From: Neisseria mucosa
GTDB taxonomy: Bacteria > Pseudomonadota > Gammaproteobacteria > Burkholderiales > Neisseriaceae
Length of the DNA stretch: 64,000 bases
Direction of reading: 5' to 3'
Assembly (NCBI RefSeq): GCF_003044445.1
Contig: NZ_POWX01000010.1
Span: forward strand, 1 to 64,000
A program made the translations under genes and the position numbers. The notes under the pieces were generated by a model. It worked only from the letters and a program-made list of their open reading frames with translations, made no database searches and was not told the origin of the DNA. Shown one piece after another: positions 1 to 7,789 of the stretch (position 1 is the first letter of the stretch; each line of letters begins with the position of its first letter).

Positions 1-128
1 TCCGGGGAGGATTAAGGGGATATTTGGGTAAAATCAGGAGGTATTGGGGGGGAAAAATAGCCGAAAACCTGTGTTTGGGTTCCGGCTGTCAGCGAAAAGG
101 TGAAGAGAGGTATTTTGCAAAGGTCTCA
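1..128 (+). repeat. Interspersed repeat, copy 1 (window edge)
   Basis: This stretch resembles 15236-15354: both begin TCCGG-GAGGATTAAGGGG, share a middle reading ACCTGTGTTTGGGTT-CGGCTGTC, and end TTTTGCAAAGGTCTCA. The right end resembles the GAGACCTTTGCAAAA termini I associate with neisserial insertion sequences, so an IS remnant or a small non-coding repeat is the likely identity (inference). The element may continue left of the window. No gene is seen between it and mutL. Confidence 0.5.
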
Positions 129-180
129 GGTAGTGGAGTACGGCTTGGTATTTGAAGTGTAATGTATATTTGCTCATAAA

Positions 181-233
181 AAAACTGCACCTTGTGAGTT
201 GGAGGGGATGTCCAACTTTTGGGGTGCAGTTCA
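181..233. repeat. Palindrome resembling an IS-end remnant
   Basis: Outer arms ACTGCACC and GGTGCAGT and inner arms GTTGGA and TCCAAC form an imperfect hairpin about 45 bp downstream of the mutL stop codon. The outer and inner motifs look like the terminal repeats of IS3-type elements (family knowledge from memory). It could now act as a transcription terminator for mutL. A single DUS core follows at about 244-257. Confidence 0.35.
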
Positions 234-276
234 AACCTAAATCCGTTTTCAGACGACCTTTTGTTTTCCATCGGCT

Positions 277-2271
277 TTACTGTCCGCGTAAAAACAGTGC
301 GTCCAGTTCTTTCAGCGTCAGTTTCACCCAGGTCGGGCGGCCGTGGTTGCATTGGTTGCTGCGCGGGGTGTTTTCCATGTCGCGCAGGAGGGCGTTCATT
401 TCGGGCAGGGTGAGCTGGCGGCCGGCGCGGACGGAGCCGTGGCAGGACATGGTGGCGAGGATGTGGTTTTCGTGTTTTTCGATGGTTTGGCTGCTGCCGA
501 CTTGGGCGAGTTCGCTCAATACGTCTTTGGCGAGCGAGACGACGTCGGCTTTGCCGAGCATGGCGGGGACGGCACGGACGGCGAGGGTGTTGCCGCCCAT
601 GTCGGACAGTTCCAGCCCGAAACCTGCCAGTGTGTCGGCGTGGTCGGCGAGGGCGGCGCATTCTTCGTGGGAGGCGGCGAAGGTAACGGGGATGAGCAGG
701 CGTTGGCTTTGCAGGTTGCCGTTTTCCTGCCGCTGGCATTTCATTTTTTCGTAGTTGACGCGCTCGGCGGCGGCGTGCATGTCGATGAGCAACAGGCTGT
801 CTTCGGCTTGGGCGAGGATGTAGATGCCTAATAATTGGGCGATGGCGAAGCCGAGCGGCGGCAGTTCGGGTTTGGGGTCGTCTGAAAAGCTGCGTGTGGT
901 ATTTTCAGACGACGTGGCGGACGTGGTACCGAAGCGGGCTTGTTCGAATTGTGCCAACTCTATGTCTGCTTCATCGGCTGCGGTGTTTTTGAAGAGTTCG
1001 GCGTAGGTGTTGAGGGCGGCGCGGCTTTCGCGCAGGGATAGGCTGCGCTGCTGCGGCGCGCGTGCCGCCTGATAGGGCATGGGGGCGGTTTTGCCGGAAC
1101 CGAAGGTGCTGCGAGGTTCGGAGGTGTGTGTGCTTGGTGCGGCGGCGAGAATGTTTTCAGACGACGCGGTCGGGTTTTGGAGAAACTGATTATGCTCGTT
1201 TTCAGACGACGTTGCTGCGGGACGGATGCCTGTGATTTCGTGCAACACTTCGCCTGCGTTGCCGACGCTTTCGGTCAAGTCGGCGCGGGTGTCGGCGAGG
1301 GCTTTGTTGAGGGTGTGGAACACGAGTTGGTGTACCTGCTGGCTGTCGCGGAAGCGGATTTCGGTTTTGGTGGGGTGGACGTTGACGTCCACGGCTTCGG
1401 GCGGCAGGTCGAGGAAGAGGACGAAGGCGGGAGTGAGGGCGTTGTGCAATACGTCGCGGTATGCCTGTTTGACGGCGTGGAGCATGACTTTGTCGCGCAC
1501 GAAGCGGTGGTTGACGAAGCAGTATTGTTTGTCGGTTTTGCCTTTGGCGAAGGTGGGTTTGGCGATGGCGCCGTAGAGCCGCAGTGCGCCGTTGCCGCTG
1601 TCGATTTCTAAGGATGCCGCCTGAAAGTCTTCGCCGACGATGGAAGCTATGCGTTCGTGCAGGCTTTGGGCGGGGAGTTTGAACACTTGCTTGCCGTCGC
1701 GTTTGAGCGAGAAGGCGATGTGCGGATGCGCCAGCGCGAGGCGTTCGAGCATGGTGGCGCAGTGGGCGTATTCGGTGTTTTCGGATTTGAGAAACTTGCG
1801 CCGCGCGGGGGTGTTGAAGAAGAGTTCGGCAGCTTCGATGGTGGTGCCGACAGGATGGGCGGCGGCAGTGGGGCTGCTGAGTTTGCCGTCTTCAGCTTTG
1901 ACTTGGGTCGCGTGCGCGCTGCCGTCTTGGCGGCTGGTCAGGGTCAGGCGGCTGACGGAGGCGATGCTTGCCAAGCCTTCGCCGCGAAAGCCCATGCTGG
2001 CGACGTGTTCCAAGTCGTTTAAGGTTTTGATTTTGCTGGTGGCGTGGCGGTGGAGTGCGAGTTCGATGTCGTCGGGGTGGATGCCGCCGCCGTTGTCGCT
2101 GACGCGGATGAGGCGGATGCCGCCGCCTGCCAGCTCGACTTCAATCGCCGTCGCGCCTGCGTCTATGCTGTTTTCGACGATTTCTTTCAGAGCGTTGGCG
2201 GGGCGTTCGACCACTTCGCCGGCGGCGATTTGGTTGACGAGGTGGTCAGGCAGGGCGGCGATTCGGGACAT
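277..2271 (-). CDS. mutL: DNA mismatch repair protein MutL
   Basis: The 664-residue product is a full-length MutL, the ATPase that couples mismatch recognition by MutS to strand nicking. The N-terminal GHKL ATPase is clear: NQIAAGEVVERPANALKEIV, DNGGGIHPDD, HATSKI and GFRGEGLASI in order. The C-terminal dimerisation domain carries DMHAAAERVNYE starting at D497, close to the DQHA(X)2E(X)4E endonuclease signature, so a nicking MutL is likely. The linker between the domains (roughly residues 345-470) is low in complexity and holds four DUS cores at about 876-887, 902-913, 1154-1165 and 1198-1210, read as SSEN or FSDD. A TATAAT on the minus strand at 2301-2306, preceded by TGC, is a candidate extended -10. 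Confidence 0.97.
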   Translation of the reverse strand: MSRIAALPDHLVNQIAAGEVVERPANALKEIVENSIDAGATAIEVELAGGGIRLIRVSDNGGGIHPDDIELALHRHATSKIKTLNDLEHVASMGFRGEGLASIASVSRLTLTSRQDGSAHATQVKAEDGKLSSPTAAAHPVGTTIEAAELFFNTPARRKFLKSENTEYAHCATMLERLALAHPHIAFSLKRDGKQVFKLPAQSLHERIASIVGEDFQAASLEIDSGNGALRLYGAIAKPTFAKGKTDKQYCFVNHRFVRDKVMLHAVKQAYRDVLHNALTPAFVLFLDLPPEAVDVNVHPTKTEIRFRDSQQVHQLVFHTLNKALADTRADLTESVGNAGEVLHEITGIRPAATSSENEHNQFLQNPTASSENILAAAPSTHTSEPRSTFGSGKTAPMPYQAARAPQQRSLSLRESRAALNTYAELFKNTAADEADIELAQFEQARFGTTSATSSENTTRSFSDDPKPELPPLGFAIAQLLGIYILAQAEDSLLLIDMHAAAERVNYEKMKCQRQENGNLQSQRLLIPVTFAASHEECAALADHADTLAGFGLELSDMGGNTLAVRAVPAMLGKADVVSLAKDVLSELAQVGSSQTIEKHENHILATMSCHGSVRAGRQLTLPEMNALLRDMENTPRSNQCNHGRPTWVKLTLKELDALFLRGQ

Positions 2272-2300
2272 GGGTTTCTTCCGTTTTCAAACTGGCGGGT

Positions 2301-2306
2301 ATTATA
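2301..2306 (-). promoter_or_regulatory. Candidate extended -10 of mutL
   Basis: The minus strand reads TTTTGCTATAAT, a perfect -10 with the TGn extension, about 30 bp upstream of the mutL start. No convincing -35 is present at the usual spacing. The box directly abuts the DUS hairpin. Confidence 0.4.
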
Positions 2307-2354
2307 GCAAAAGGTCGTCTGAAAACCGGAAGCGGGATTTCAGACGACCTTTTG
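2303..2354. repeat. 52-bp DUS hairpin segment, copy A
   Basis: The 52 bp here match 3379-3430 at 50 of 52 positions by eye. Each copy starts TATAGCAAAAGGTCG and contains an inverted DUS pair. The two copies bracket the AT-rich RHH-EVE gene and a Correia element, so the segment looks duplicated when the island arrived. Confidence 0.8.
2309..2353. terminator. DUS inverted-repeat terminator
   Basis: AAAAGGTCGTCTGAAA and its complement form a stem followed by T residues. It lies downstream of the minus-strand RHH-EVE gene and would end its transcript before mutL. Confidence 0.7.
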
Positions 2355-2399
2355 AAATTTAACTGCCGTTTTACAGGATACTTGTAGCCTTGCTTTGTC

Positions 2400-3023
2400 T
2401 TATTTGAGATTCTCCAACAATTTTTCCCCATCAGTAATCTGAGATAATGTTTGGGCAAAAGGAAAAGAACGTCCCAAAATGGATTTAACCTGTCTTGCTT
2501 TGATTGGATTTTGACTTAAATCGACAAAATGTTCCAGTTTTTGAAAAAATGTTTTATTATCAACACCATAATGATGGGTTTTCTCTACAATTCCTGTTGC
2601 TTGACCATATGCAACAATTCCTTGTCCGGAGGCGTATAGGAATACATAGTCTCCTTTTTTAATCCGACAGATTTTTTCTTTGTAGCCATCTTCAAATGCA
2701 GCAGCTACTTGGTTTGTCATCATGAAATTATGGTCTTCCAAGTCGTTGGCACTATTAGTATTTAATAAGAAATATCGTGTTGTAGTTGAATTATCAAATT
2801 CTTCGTCTTTTTGTTTGTCAATCATTCGTTTGTTCTCCCAGTCTTGAATAATGAATTCTTGAATTAAATCATTAATGATGTCTTGGCGGGTTGTTTCCCA
2901 AGCATCGGCAAGCTCTTGCAAAATCAAATCATCTTTAATGGATAAACGTAAACTCAACGTAATCTTATTTTGATTTCGTTGGTTATATATTTCTGTGCGG
3001 CGGTCGATATAGCTGTTGGACAT
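2400..3023 (-). CDS. Ribbon-helix-helix / EVE-like (PUA-fold) domain protein
   Basis: The product is 207 residues. Residues about 18-60 (ITLSLRLSIKDDLILQELAD then TTRQDIINDLIQEFI) have the pattern of a CopG/Arc-type ribbon-helix-helix DNA-binding domain. Residues about 85-200 contain MMTNQVAAAFEDGYK and IKKGDYVFLYASGQGIVAYG, which fits an EVE/PUA-like fold, a family associated with recognition of modified bases. The family call is by pattern only. The gene is distinctly more AT-rich than mutL and ribB, stands alone, and is bounded by duplicated hairpins, which suggests transfer. It could be a transcription regulator, a modified-DNA sensor or a defence-related protein. No partner enzyme is adjacent. 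Confidence 0.6.
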   Translation of the reverse strand: MSNSYIDRRTEIYNQRNQNKITLSLRLSIKDDLILQELADAWETTRQDIINDLIQEFIIQDWENKRMIDKQKDEEFDNSTTTRYFLLNTNSANDLEDHNFMMTNQVAAAFEDGYKEKICRIKKGDYVFLYASGQGIVAYGQATGIVEKTHHYGVDNKTFFQKLEHFVDLSQNPIKARQVKSILGRSFPFAQTLSQITDGEKLLENLK

Positions 3024-3188
3024 AATTATATCCTTTTGTTTTTAGAGTTAAATAAAATATCAGGAGGAGAATATCCTTTTTGATGATGAGTATTATGCTA
3101 TATTCGTATTTTGAATGCAATAAAAATTATTCTTAAATTATTTCATAATTATTATATTATTATTTTTATTTGAAATAAATTATAGTAA
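3024..3188. other. AT-rich gene-free leader of the RHH-EVE gene
   Basis: This is very AT-rich sequence upstream of the RHH-EVE gene. It contains several TATTAT-like stretches that could serve as -10 boxes, but I cannot single out one promoter. It runs into the Correia element at 3189. Confidence 0.4.
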
Positions 3189-3345
3189 TATAGTGGATTA
3201 AATTTAAATCAGGACAAGGCGACGAAGCCGCAGACAGTACAGATAGTACGGAACCGATTCACTTGGTGCTTCAGCACCTTAGAGAATCGTTCTCTTTGAG
3301 CTAAGGCGAGGTAACGCCGTCCTGGTTTAAAGTTAATCCACTATA
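3189..3345 (+). repeat. Correia repeat-enclosed element, long form
   Basis: The 157-bp element has TATAGTGGATTAAA at one end and TTAATCCACTATA at the other. The interior reads AGGACAAGGCGACGAAGCC and includes the approximately 50-bp insert GATTCACTTGGTGCTTCAGC and following bases that is absent from the short copies at 21411 and 28088. Correia elements are neisserial MITEs flanked by TA. Confidence 0.9.
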
Positions 3346-3378
3346 ATTTTCATGGGAGGTTGGCTGAATCAGGTAATT

Positions 3379-3430
3379 TATAGCAAAAGGTCGTCTGAAA
3401 ACCGGAATCGGGACTTCAGACGACCTTTTG
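3379..3430. repeat. 52-bp DUS hairpin segment, copy B
   Basis: This is the partner of the copy at 2303-2354, with two mismatches by eye. Together they bound an island of about 1 kb between mutL and the ribB-type gene. Confidence 0.8.
3385..3429. terminator. DUS inverted-repeat terminator
   Basis: An inverted DUS pair with a T run lies 15 bp past the ribB-type gene stop codon on the minus strand. Confidence 0.75.
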
Positions 3431-3444
3431 ATAAGACGGGCGGT

Positions 3445-4782
3445 TTATTTGTTTTCTGCTTCTTCAAAGCCGACGACTTCCAAGCCGAAGCCGGTCAGGC
3501 CGGTGAAGGCGGAGGGCTGTCCTAATACGCGCAGTTTGCCGACGTTGAGGCCGGCGAGGATTTGTGCGCCGATGCCGTAGCTTTTGCTGTCCCATTTGTA
3601 GGCTTGGTTGGCGCCTTTGGGCAGGGTGCGGTCGAGCAGGGTGGCGCCGTCTTCGGTGCGGTGCAGGAGGATGACGACGCCGCTTTCGGCTTGCTGGATG
3701 CGTTCAAGGGCTTTGGGCAGCGACCAGGAGTGGCGCGGGTTGGCTTGGATGAAGTCCATGACGCTGAAGGGTTCGTGTACGCGGACGAGGGTTTCGGTGT
3801 CGGCGGTGGGTTTACCTTTGACGAGGGCAAGGTGGGTTTCGCCGGAGAGTTTGTCGACGTAAACGTGTTGCTGGAATTCGCCCCACGGGGTTTGTACGGG
3901 GGCGTTGCCCATGTCTTCGAGCAGACTTTCGGTGCGGCTGCGGTATTCGATGAGGTCGGTAATCGTGCCGATTTTGAGGTTGTGTTCTTCGGCGAACTTC
4001 ATCAGTTCGGGCATACGCGCCATGGTGCCGTCGTCGTTGATGATTTCGCAGATGACGGCGGCGGGGATGAGCCCGTTCATTTGCGCCAAATCGACGCCGG
4101 CTTCGGTGTGTCCGGCGCGTACTAGGACGCCGCCTTTTTGCGCACGCAAGGGGAAAATATGACCGGGTTGGACGATGTCTTCGGGTTTGGCGGTTGGGGA
4201 TACGGCGGTTTGGATGGTCAGGGCGCGGTCGGCGGCGGAAATACCGGTGGTGATGCCTTGCGCCGCTTCGATGGAAACGGTGAAGTTGGTGCCGTATTGC
4301 GCGCCGTTTTTCTGGGTCATCATGGGCAGGCCGAGCCGCTCGACCATGCTGCCTTCCATCGGCAGGCAAACCAGTCCGCGCGCGTGTTTGATCATGAAGT
4401 TGATGGCTTCGGGGGTGACGAACTGCGCCGCCATCAGCAAATCGCCTTCGTTTTCGCGGTCTTCCGCGTCGGTGATGATGACCATTTTGCCGGCTTTGAT
4501 GTCGGCGAGGATTTCAGGGATGGAGGAAATGTGGGGCATGGTGCGTCTTTCTTGATGGTCGGGTTGGGCTGAGGCGTGTTCTTGATCCAGCCACATGGCG
4601 GGCATTTGCGCCGCCTGTTCGATTTTGCGGGCTTTTTTCTCGCCAAAGGATTTGTTTTTCAGAAGGGCGGACAATTCGCCTTGGTTGATGGCGATGGCTT
4701 CGGCAAAACGGGTTTGCTGGCCGCCGTATTTGTCCGCTATCCATTGCCGCAGGTTGCGGCGGCGCAGGTCGGTGGTGTTCAT
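3445..4782 (-). CDS. ribB: HTH-fused 3,4-dihydroxy-2-butanone-4-phosphate synthase with degenerate RibA domain
   Basis: This riboflavin-pathway enzyme makes the four-carbon unit from ribulose 5-phosphate. The RibB domain follows a second methionine at about residue 81 (MPHISSIPEILADIKAG) and carries DAEDRENEGDL, HARGLVCLP and RAGHTEAGVDLAQM. The C-terminal 150 residues align with GTP cyclohydrolase II in position, but no zinc-binding cysteines are visible, so that half is probably inactive. The first 80 residues (MNTTDLRRRNLRQWI, then INQGELSALLKNKSFGEKKA) look like a Cro/phage-repressor helix-turn-helix. The ATG at 4782 is chosen because a promoter at 4814-4842 excludes the upstream in-frame TTG. 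Internal initiation at about 4540 is possible but its Shine-Dalgarno is weak. Confidence 0.85.
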   Translation of the reverse strand: MNTTDLRRRNLRQWIADKYGGQQTRFAEAIAINQGELSALLKNKSFGEKKARKIEQAAQMPAMWLDQEHASAQPDHQERRTMPHISSIPEILADIKAGKMVIITDAEDRENEGDLLMAAQFVTPEAINFMIKHARGLVCLPMEGSMVERLGLPMMTQKNGAQYGTNFTVSIEAAQGITTGISAADRALTIQTAVSPTAKPEDIVQPGHIFPLRAQKGGVLVRAGHTEAGVDLAQMNGLIPAAVICEIINDDGTMARMPELMKFAEEHNLKIGTITDLIEYRSRTESLLEDMGNAPVQTPWGEFQQHVYVDKLSGETHLALVKGKPTADTETLVRVHEPFSVMDFIQANPRHSWSLPKALERIQQAESGVVILLHRTEDGATLLDRTLPKGANQAYKWDSKSYGIGAQILAGLNVGKLRVLGQPSAFTGLTGFGLEVVGFEEAENK

Positions 4783-4813
4783 GATGTGTTGTGTGGCTGA
4801 AAGGATGTAGGCG

Positions 4814-4842
4814 ATTGTAGTCTTGTCTTTACCAAAAGGCAA
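4814..4842 (-). promoter_or_regulatory. Candidate sigma-70 promoter of the HTH-ribB gene
   Basis: On the minus strand TTGCCT (4837-4842) and TACAAT (4814-4819) are separated by exactly 17 bp. A start site near 4807 leaves a leader of about 25 nt before the ATG at 4782, too short for an FMN riboswitch. Confidence 0.6.
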
Positions 4843-4891
4843 ACTGTGTTTAGTGGCAACTTTTTATTACTTTTTGGTAATATTTCGACAG

Positions 4892-4933
4892 AAGGTCGTC
4901 TGAAAAACAAAAATTGCGTTTTCAGACGACCTT
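4892..4933. repeat. Inverted DUS pair
   Basis: AAGGTCGTCTGAAA and its complement form a hairpin between two divergent genes. No transcript ends here by context, so it is listed as uptake sequence rather than terminator. Confidence 0.7.
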
Positions 4934-4969
4934 TGCTTGAAATCTGAACATTTGAAAGAATATGGGCGT

Positions 4970-5076
4970 TATAGTGGATTAAAATAAAAATGAGACAAGG
5001 CGGCAACGCCCGCCGTGTACGGGTAGTACATAAGGGCGTTGGCAACGCCGTATCATTGCAATTTTAATCCACTATA
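4970..5076 (+). repeat. Correia-like element, short divergent form
   Basis: The 107-bp element has the canonical TATAGTGGATTAAA and TTTTAATCCACTATA ends, but its core differs from the other copies: it reads ATGAGACAAGGCGGCAACG and lacks the GACGAAGCCGCAGAC block. Its right end lies 31 bp before the DUF4230 gene, so it may contribute to that promoter. Confidence 0.75.
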
Positions 5077-5107
5077 AGTTTAACGCAACCGAAAAGGGTC
5101 TAACCTG

Positions 5108-5710
5108 ATGAAAATGGTTTACCGACTGATTTTAATATCTGTTTTTTGCGTGCTCGCAGCGGCGGGCGGCTGGTTTTATGCCCAACACCGCAACGACAAC
5201 GCCCATGAAGTGATTTCGCGCGAAGGCGTTTTGATGCAGATTAAGCAGATGAACCGCTTGGAAAGCACGGCTTTTTACATCGACACTATCATCCGCACGG
5301 AGAAAAAAGGCGATTGGCGCAGATTGTGGCAGGACGCGCAAAGCGGTCTGTTTATCGTGCGCGGCAAAGTGTTGGCGGGCTTGGATTTGGATAAACTTCA
5401 CGCCGACAACGTCAATATCGTGGACGGAAAAGTCCTCATCAGCCTGCCGCCCGTAGAAATCCTCAGCGTCGATTTGGAAAATATCGAGGTGTACGACATC
5501 CAAACCGGCTCGTTCAACCTTTTGCCGGTGGACAAGGCGGTGTTCAAAACTGTGCAGGAAGAAGCCAAAAAACAAGTCCTCGCCAGCGCATGTAAAGCCC
5601 AGATTTTGGATCATGCCAACCGCCAAGCGCAAACGCAGCTTGAAAACCTGTTTGCCCTGACGCAGACGCAGGTATCGGTTTATCCGGCGGCTGTGGGGCA
5701 GTGTAACTGA
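5108..5710 (+). CDS. DUF4230 domain-containing membrane-anchored protein
   Basis: The 200-residue product has an N-terminal hydrophobic anchor (about residues 5-24, LILISVFCVLAAAGGWFY) and an extracytoplasmic body. The pattern GKVLAGLDLDKLHADNV followed by KVLISLPPVEILSVDLEN is typical of the DUF4230 family, whose function is unknown to me. The start has only a weak Shine-Dalgarno (AAGGG about 11 nt upstream). It stands alone between a Correia element and htpX. It probably sits in the inner membrane facing the periplasm. Confidence 0.7.
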   Translation: MKMVYRLILISVFCVLAAAGGWFYAQHRNDNAHEVISREGVLMQIKQMNRLESTAFYIDTIIRTEKKGDWRRLWQDAQSGLFIVRGKVLAGLDLDKLHADNVNIVDGKVLISLPPVEILSVDLENIEVYDIQTGSFNLLPVDKAVFKTVQEEAKKQVLASACKAQILDHANRQAQTQLENLFALTQTQVSVYPAAVGQCN

Positions 5711-5892
5711 ACGCAGGATGCCGTTTGACAGCATAATATTGCGTGTGGGTAACCAAAAGTGTATTTGGATTTGCATACCTTTTCCCAATAGGGTATTTCG
5801 GTAGGCGCGACTTTTTGAGAAAATACATTGCCTTTTGCAAGGTATTTGAGGAATTCATTTTTTACATAACAAACAAATTTAAAGGAACACTG

Positions 5893-6732
5893 GTGAAACG
5901 TGTCTTTCTGTTTCTCGTAACCAATATCGCCGTTTTAGTCGTCATCCGGATCATTTTGGCAGTCCTCGGTATCAACAGTACGGACCAAGTCGGCAGCCTG
6001 CTGGCGTATTCTGCCGTCGTCGGCTTTACCGGTTCGATTATTTCTCTGCTCATGTCCAAAACCATCGCTAAAAACTCGGTGGGCGCGGAAGTTATTGTTC
6101 AGCCGCGCAGCGAAGAAGAAGCATGGCTTTTGTCAACTGTTGAAGCGCAGGCCCGTCAATGGAGTCTTAAAACCCCCGAAGTGGCGATTTATCATTCTCC
6201 CGAACCGAATGCTTTTGCAACCGGCGCGACACGCAACAGCTCTTTAGTCGCCGTCAGTACCGGCCTTCTCGATCATATGACCCGAGACGAGGTCGAAGCA
6301 GTTTTGGCGCACGAGATGGCGCACGTCGGCAACGGTGATATGGTTACGTTGACGCTGATACAGGGTGTCGTCAATACGTTTGTGGTTTTCTTGGCACGCG
6401 TCGTTTCCGGTATGGTTGCCCGTAATAACGACGGCAGTACTTCCCAAGGCACATATTTTATGGTGAGCATGGTGTTGCAGATTGTGTTCGGCTTTTTGGC
6501 AAGTATTATCGTCATGTGGTTCAGCCGTCAGCGTGAATACCGTGCAGATGCGGGTGCCGCCAAGTTGGTCGGTGCGCATAAAATGATTGCCGCGCTGCAA
6601 CGTTTGAAAGGCAGCACGAGCGATTTGCCCGAGCAGATGAATGCGATGGGGATTGCCAGTGATGCCAAAGATTCCCTGCTGAGTACGCACCCTTCTTTGG
6701 ATAACCGCATTGCGCGTTTGAAAAATCTGTAA
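5893..6732 (+). CDS. htpX: Protease HtpX
   Basis: The 279-residue membrane zinc metalloprotease takes part in quality control of inner-membrane proteins. The GTG at 5893 is used because AAAGGA lies a few bases upstream and the product then begins MKRVFLFLVTNIAVLVV, as HtpX proteins do; the frame is open further upstream but without family similarity. Two N-terminal membrane segments (about 5-25 and 33-54) are followed by HEMAH at residues 140-144, the zinc-binding motif, and two more hydrophobic segments at about 152-175 and 190-212. The FSRQREYRADAGAA segment supplies the third zinc ligand. A DUS hairpin follows. Confidence 0.95.
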   Translation: MKRVFLFLVTNIAVLVVIRIILAVLGINSTDQVGSLLAYSAVVGFTGSIISLLMSKTIAKNSVGAEVIVQPRSEEEAWLLSTVEAQARQWSLKTPEVAIYHSPEPNAFATGATRNSSLVAVSTGLLDHMTRDEVEAVLAHEMAHVGNGDMVTLTLIQGVVNTFVVFLARVVSGMVARNNDGSTSQGTYFMVSMVLQIVFGFLASIIVMWFSRQREYRADAGAAKLVGAHKMIAALQRLKGSTSDLPEQMNAMGIASDAKDSLLSTHPSLDNRIARLKNL

Positions 6733-6743
6733 TGAGAAAAAAC

Positions 6744-6788
6744 AAAAGGTCGTCTGAAAACCAAATTTGGTTTCAGACGACCTTTTTT
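6744..6788 (+). terminator. DUS inverted-repeat terminator of htpX
   Basis: A stem of AAAAGGTCGTCTGAAA and its complement followed by seven T residues starts 12 bp past the htpX stop codon. Confidence 0.8.
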
Positions 6789-6861
6789 TCATGAGTGTTT
6801 CGGATAGACGGTCGCGGTATGGGAGCGATACAATAGCATCCCTTTTCAGAGAGCTATAACA

Positions 6862-7617
6862 ATGAACATCTTGATTTCCAATGACGACGGGTACTCTTCG
6901 CAGGGCATAGCCATTTTGGCTAGGGTGGCGGCGGAGTTTGCCAATGTCCGCATCGTTGCTCCCGAACGCGACCGAAGCGGCGTCAGCAATTCTTTGACGC
7001 TCGACCGCCCTTTGCAAATGAAGCAGGCGGCAAACGGGTTTTATTATGTTGACGGTACGCCCACCGACTGTATTCATGTGGGTTGCCATGTTCTTTCGGA
7101 TTTTAAACCCGATTTGGTTCTTTCAGGCATCAATAATGGTGCGAACATGGGGGACGATACGCTTTATTCGGGAACGGTTGCCGCAGCGACGGAAGCCTTC
7201 CTGATGGGCATTCCTGCCGTTGCGTTGTCTTTGAACGATACGCGGGGGCGTTATTGGCAGACGGCGGAACAGGCGACTTGGATGATATTGGAGCGGCTGT
7301 TGAAAAATCCGCCTACAACGCCTGTTCTTTGGAACATCAATATTCCCGCCGTACCACCGGATGCGGTGCAAGGTATCAAAACAACGCGGTTGGGGCGGCG
7401 GCATCATGAGCAAAGCGTTATCCCGATGAAGAACCCCCGCGGTGAGTCTATTTATTGGATAGGCCCCGTCGGCGATATTTCCGACCGGGAGCAAGGTACG
7501 GATTTCGGGGAATGTGAATCAGGCTTTATCACGGTTACACCGCTGCAAATCGATTTGACTTCCTACCGCCATATGGATGCAGTCAGCGGATTTTGGCAGT
7601 ATGGCAAAGAGAGATAA
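6862..7617 (+). CDS. surE: 5'/3'-nucleotidase SurE
   Basis: SurE is a metal-dependent nucleoside-monophosphate phosphatase of the cytoplasm. The 251-residue product begins MNILISNDDGYSSQGI, which includes the Asp-Asp metal ligands, and continues APERDRSGVSNSLTL and LSGINNGANMGDDTLYSGTV, all SurE signatures. The length is normal for the family. The next gene on the same strand encodes an NlpD-like lipoprotein; a surE-nlpD order is common in proteobacteria. A single reverse DUS with a T run at 7647-7664 follows. Confidence 0.96.
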   Translation: MNILISNDDGYSSQGIAILARVAAEFANVRIVAPERDRSGVSNSLTLDRPLQMKQAANGFYYVDGTPTDCIHVGCHVLSDFKPDLVLSGINNGANMGDDTLYSGTVAAATEAFLMGIPAVALSLNDTRGRYWQTAEQATWMILERLLKNPPTTPVLWNINIPAVPPDAVQGIKTTRLGRRHHEQSVIPMKNPRGESIYWIGPVGDISDREQGTDFGECESGFITVTPLQIDLTSYRHMDAVSGFWQYGKER

Positions 7618-7789
7618 GCACACAGATTTCTGTTTTTATCGAATGCTTTCAGACGACCTTTTTGTTCTGAAACAGGCGCGGCAAGCCGATTTAACAGTCC
7701 CTAACCGCCCCGATACTTGAGGGGCAGGCTTATTTTTATTATGATATGCACCAATCAAGACAATAACCCCGATATAAAGGTCATCGATT

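Noticed and set aside
4783..4842. TTG start at 4842 for the HTH-ribB gene
   Set aside because: The TTG falls within the -35 of a well-spaced promoter, so it would not be transcribed.
6244..7089. A 281-codon minus-strand frame spanning the htpX-surE junction
   Set aside because: It crosses a terminator and two well-identified genes and has no ribosome-binding site.
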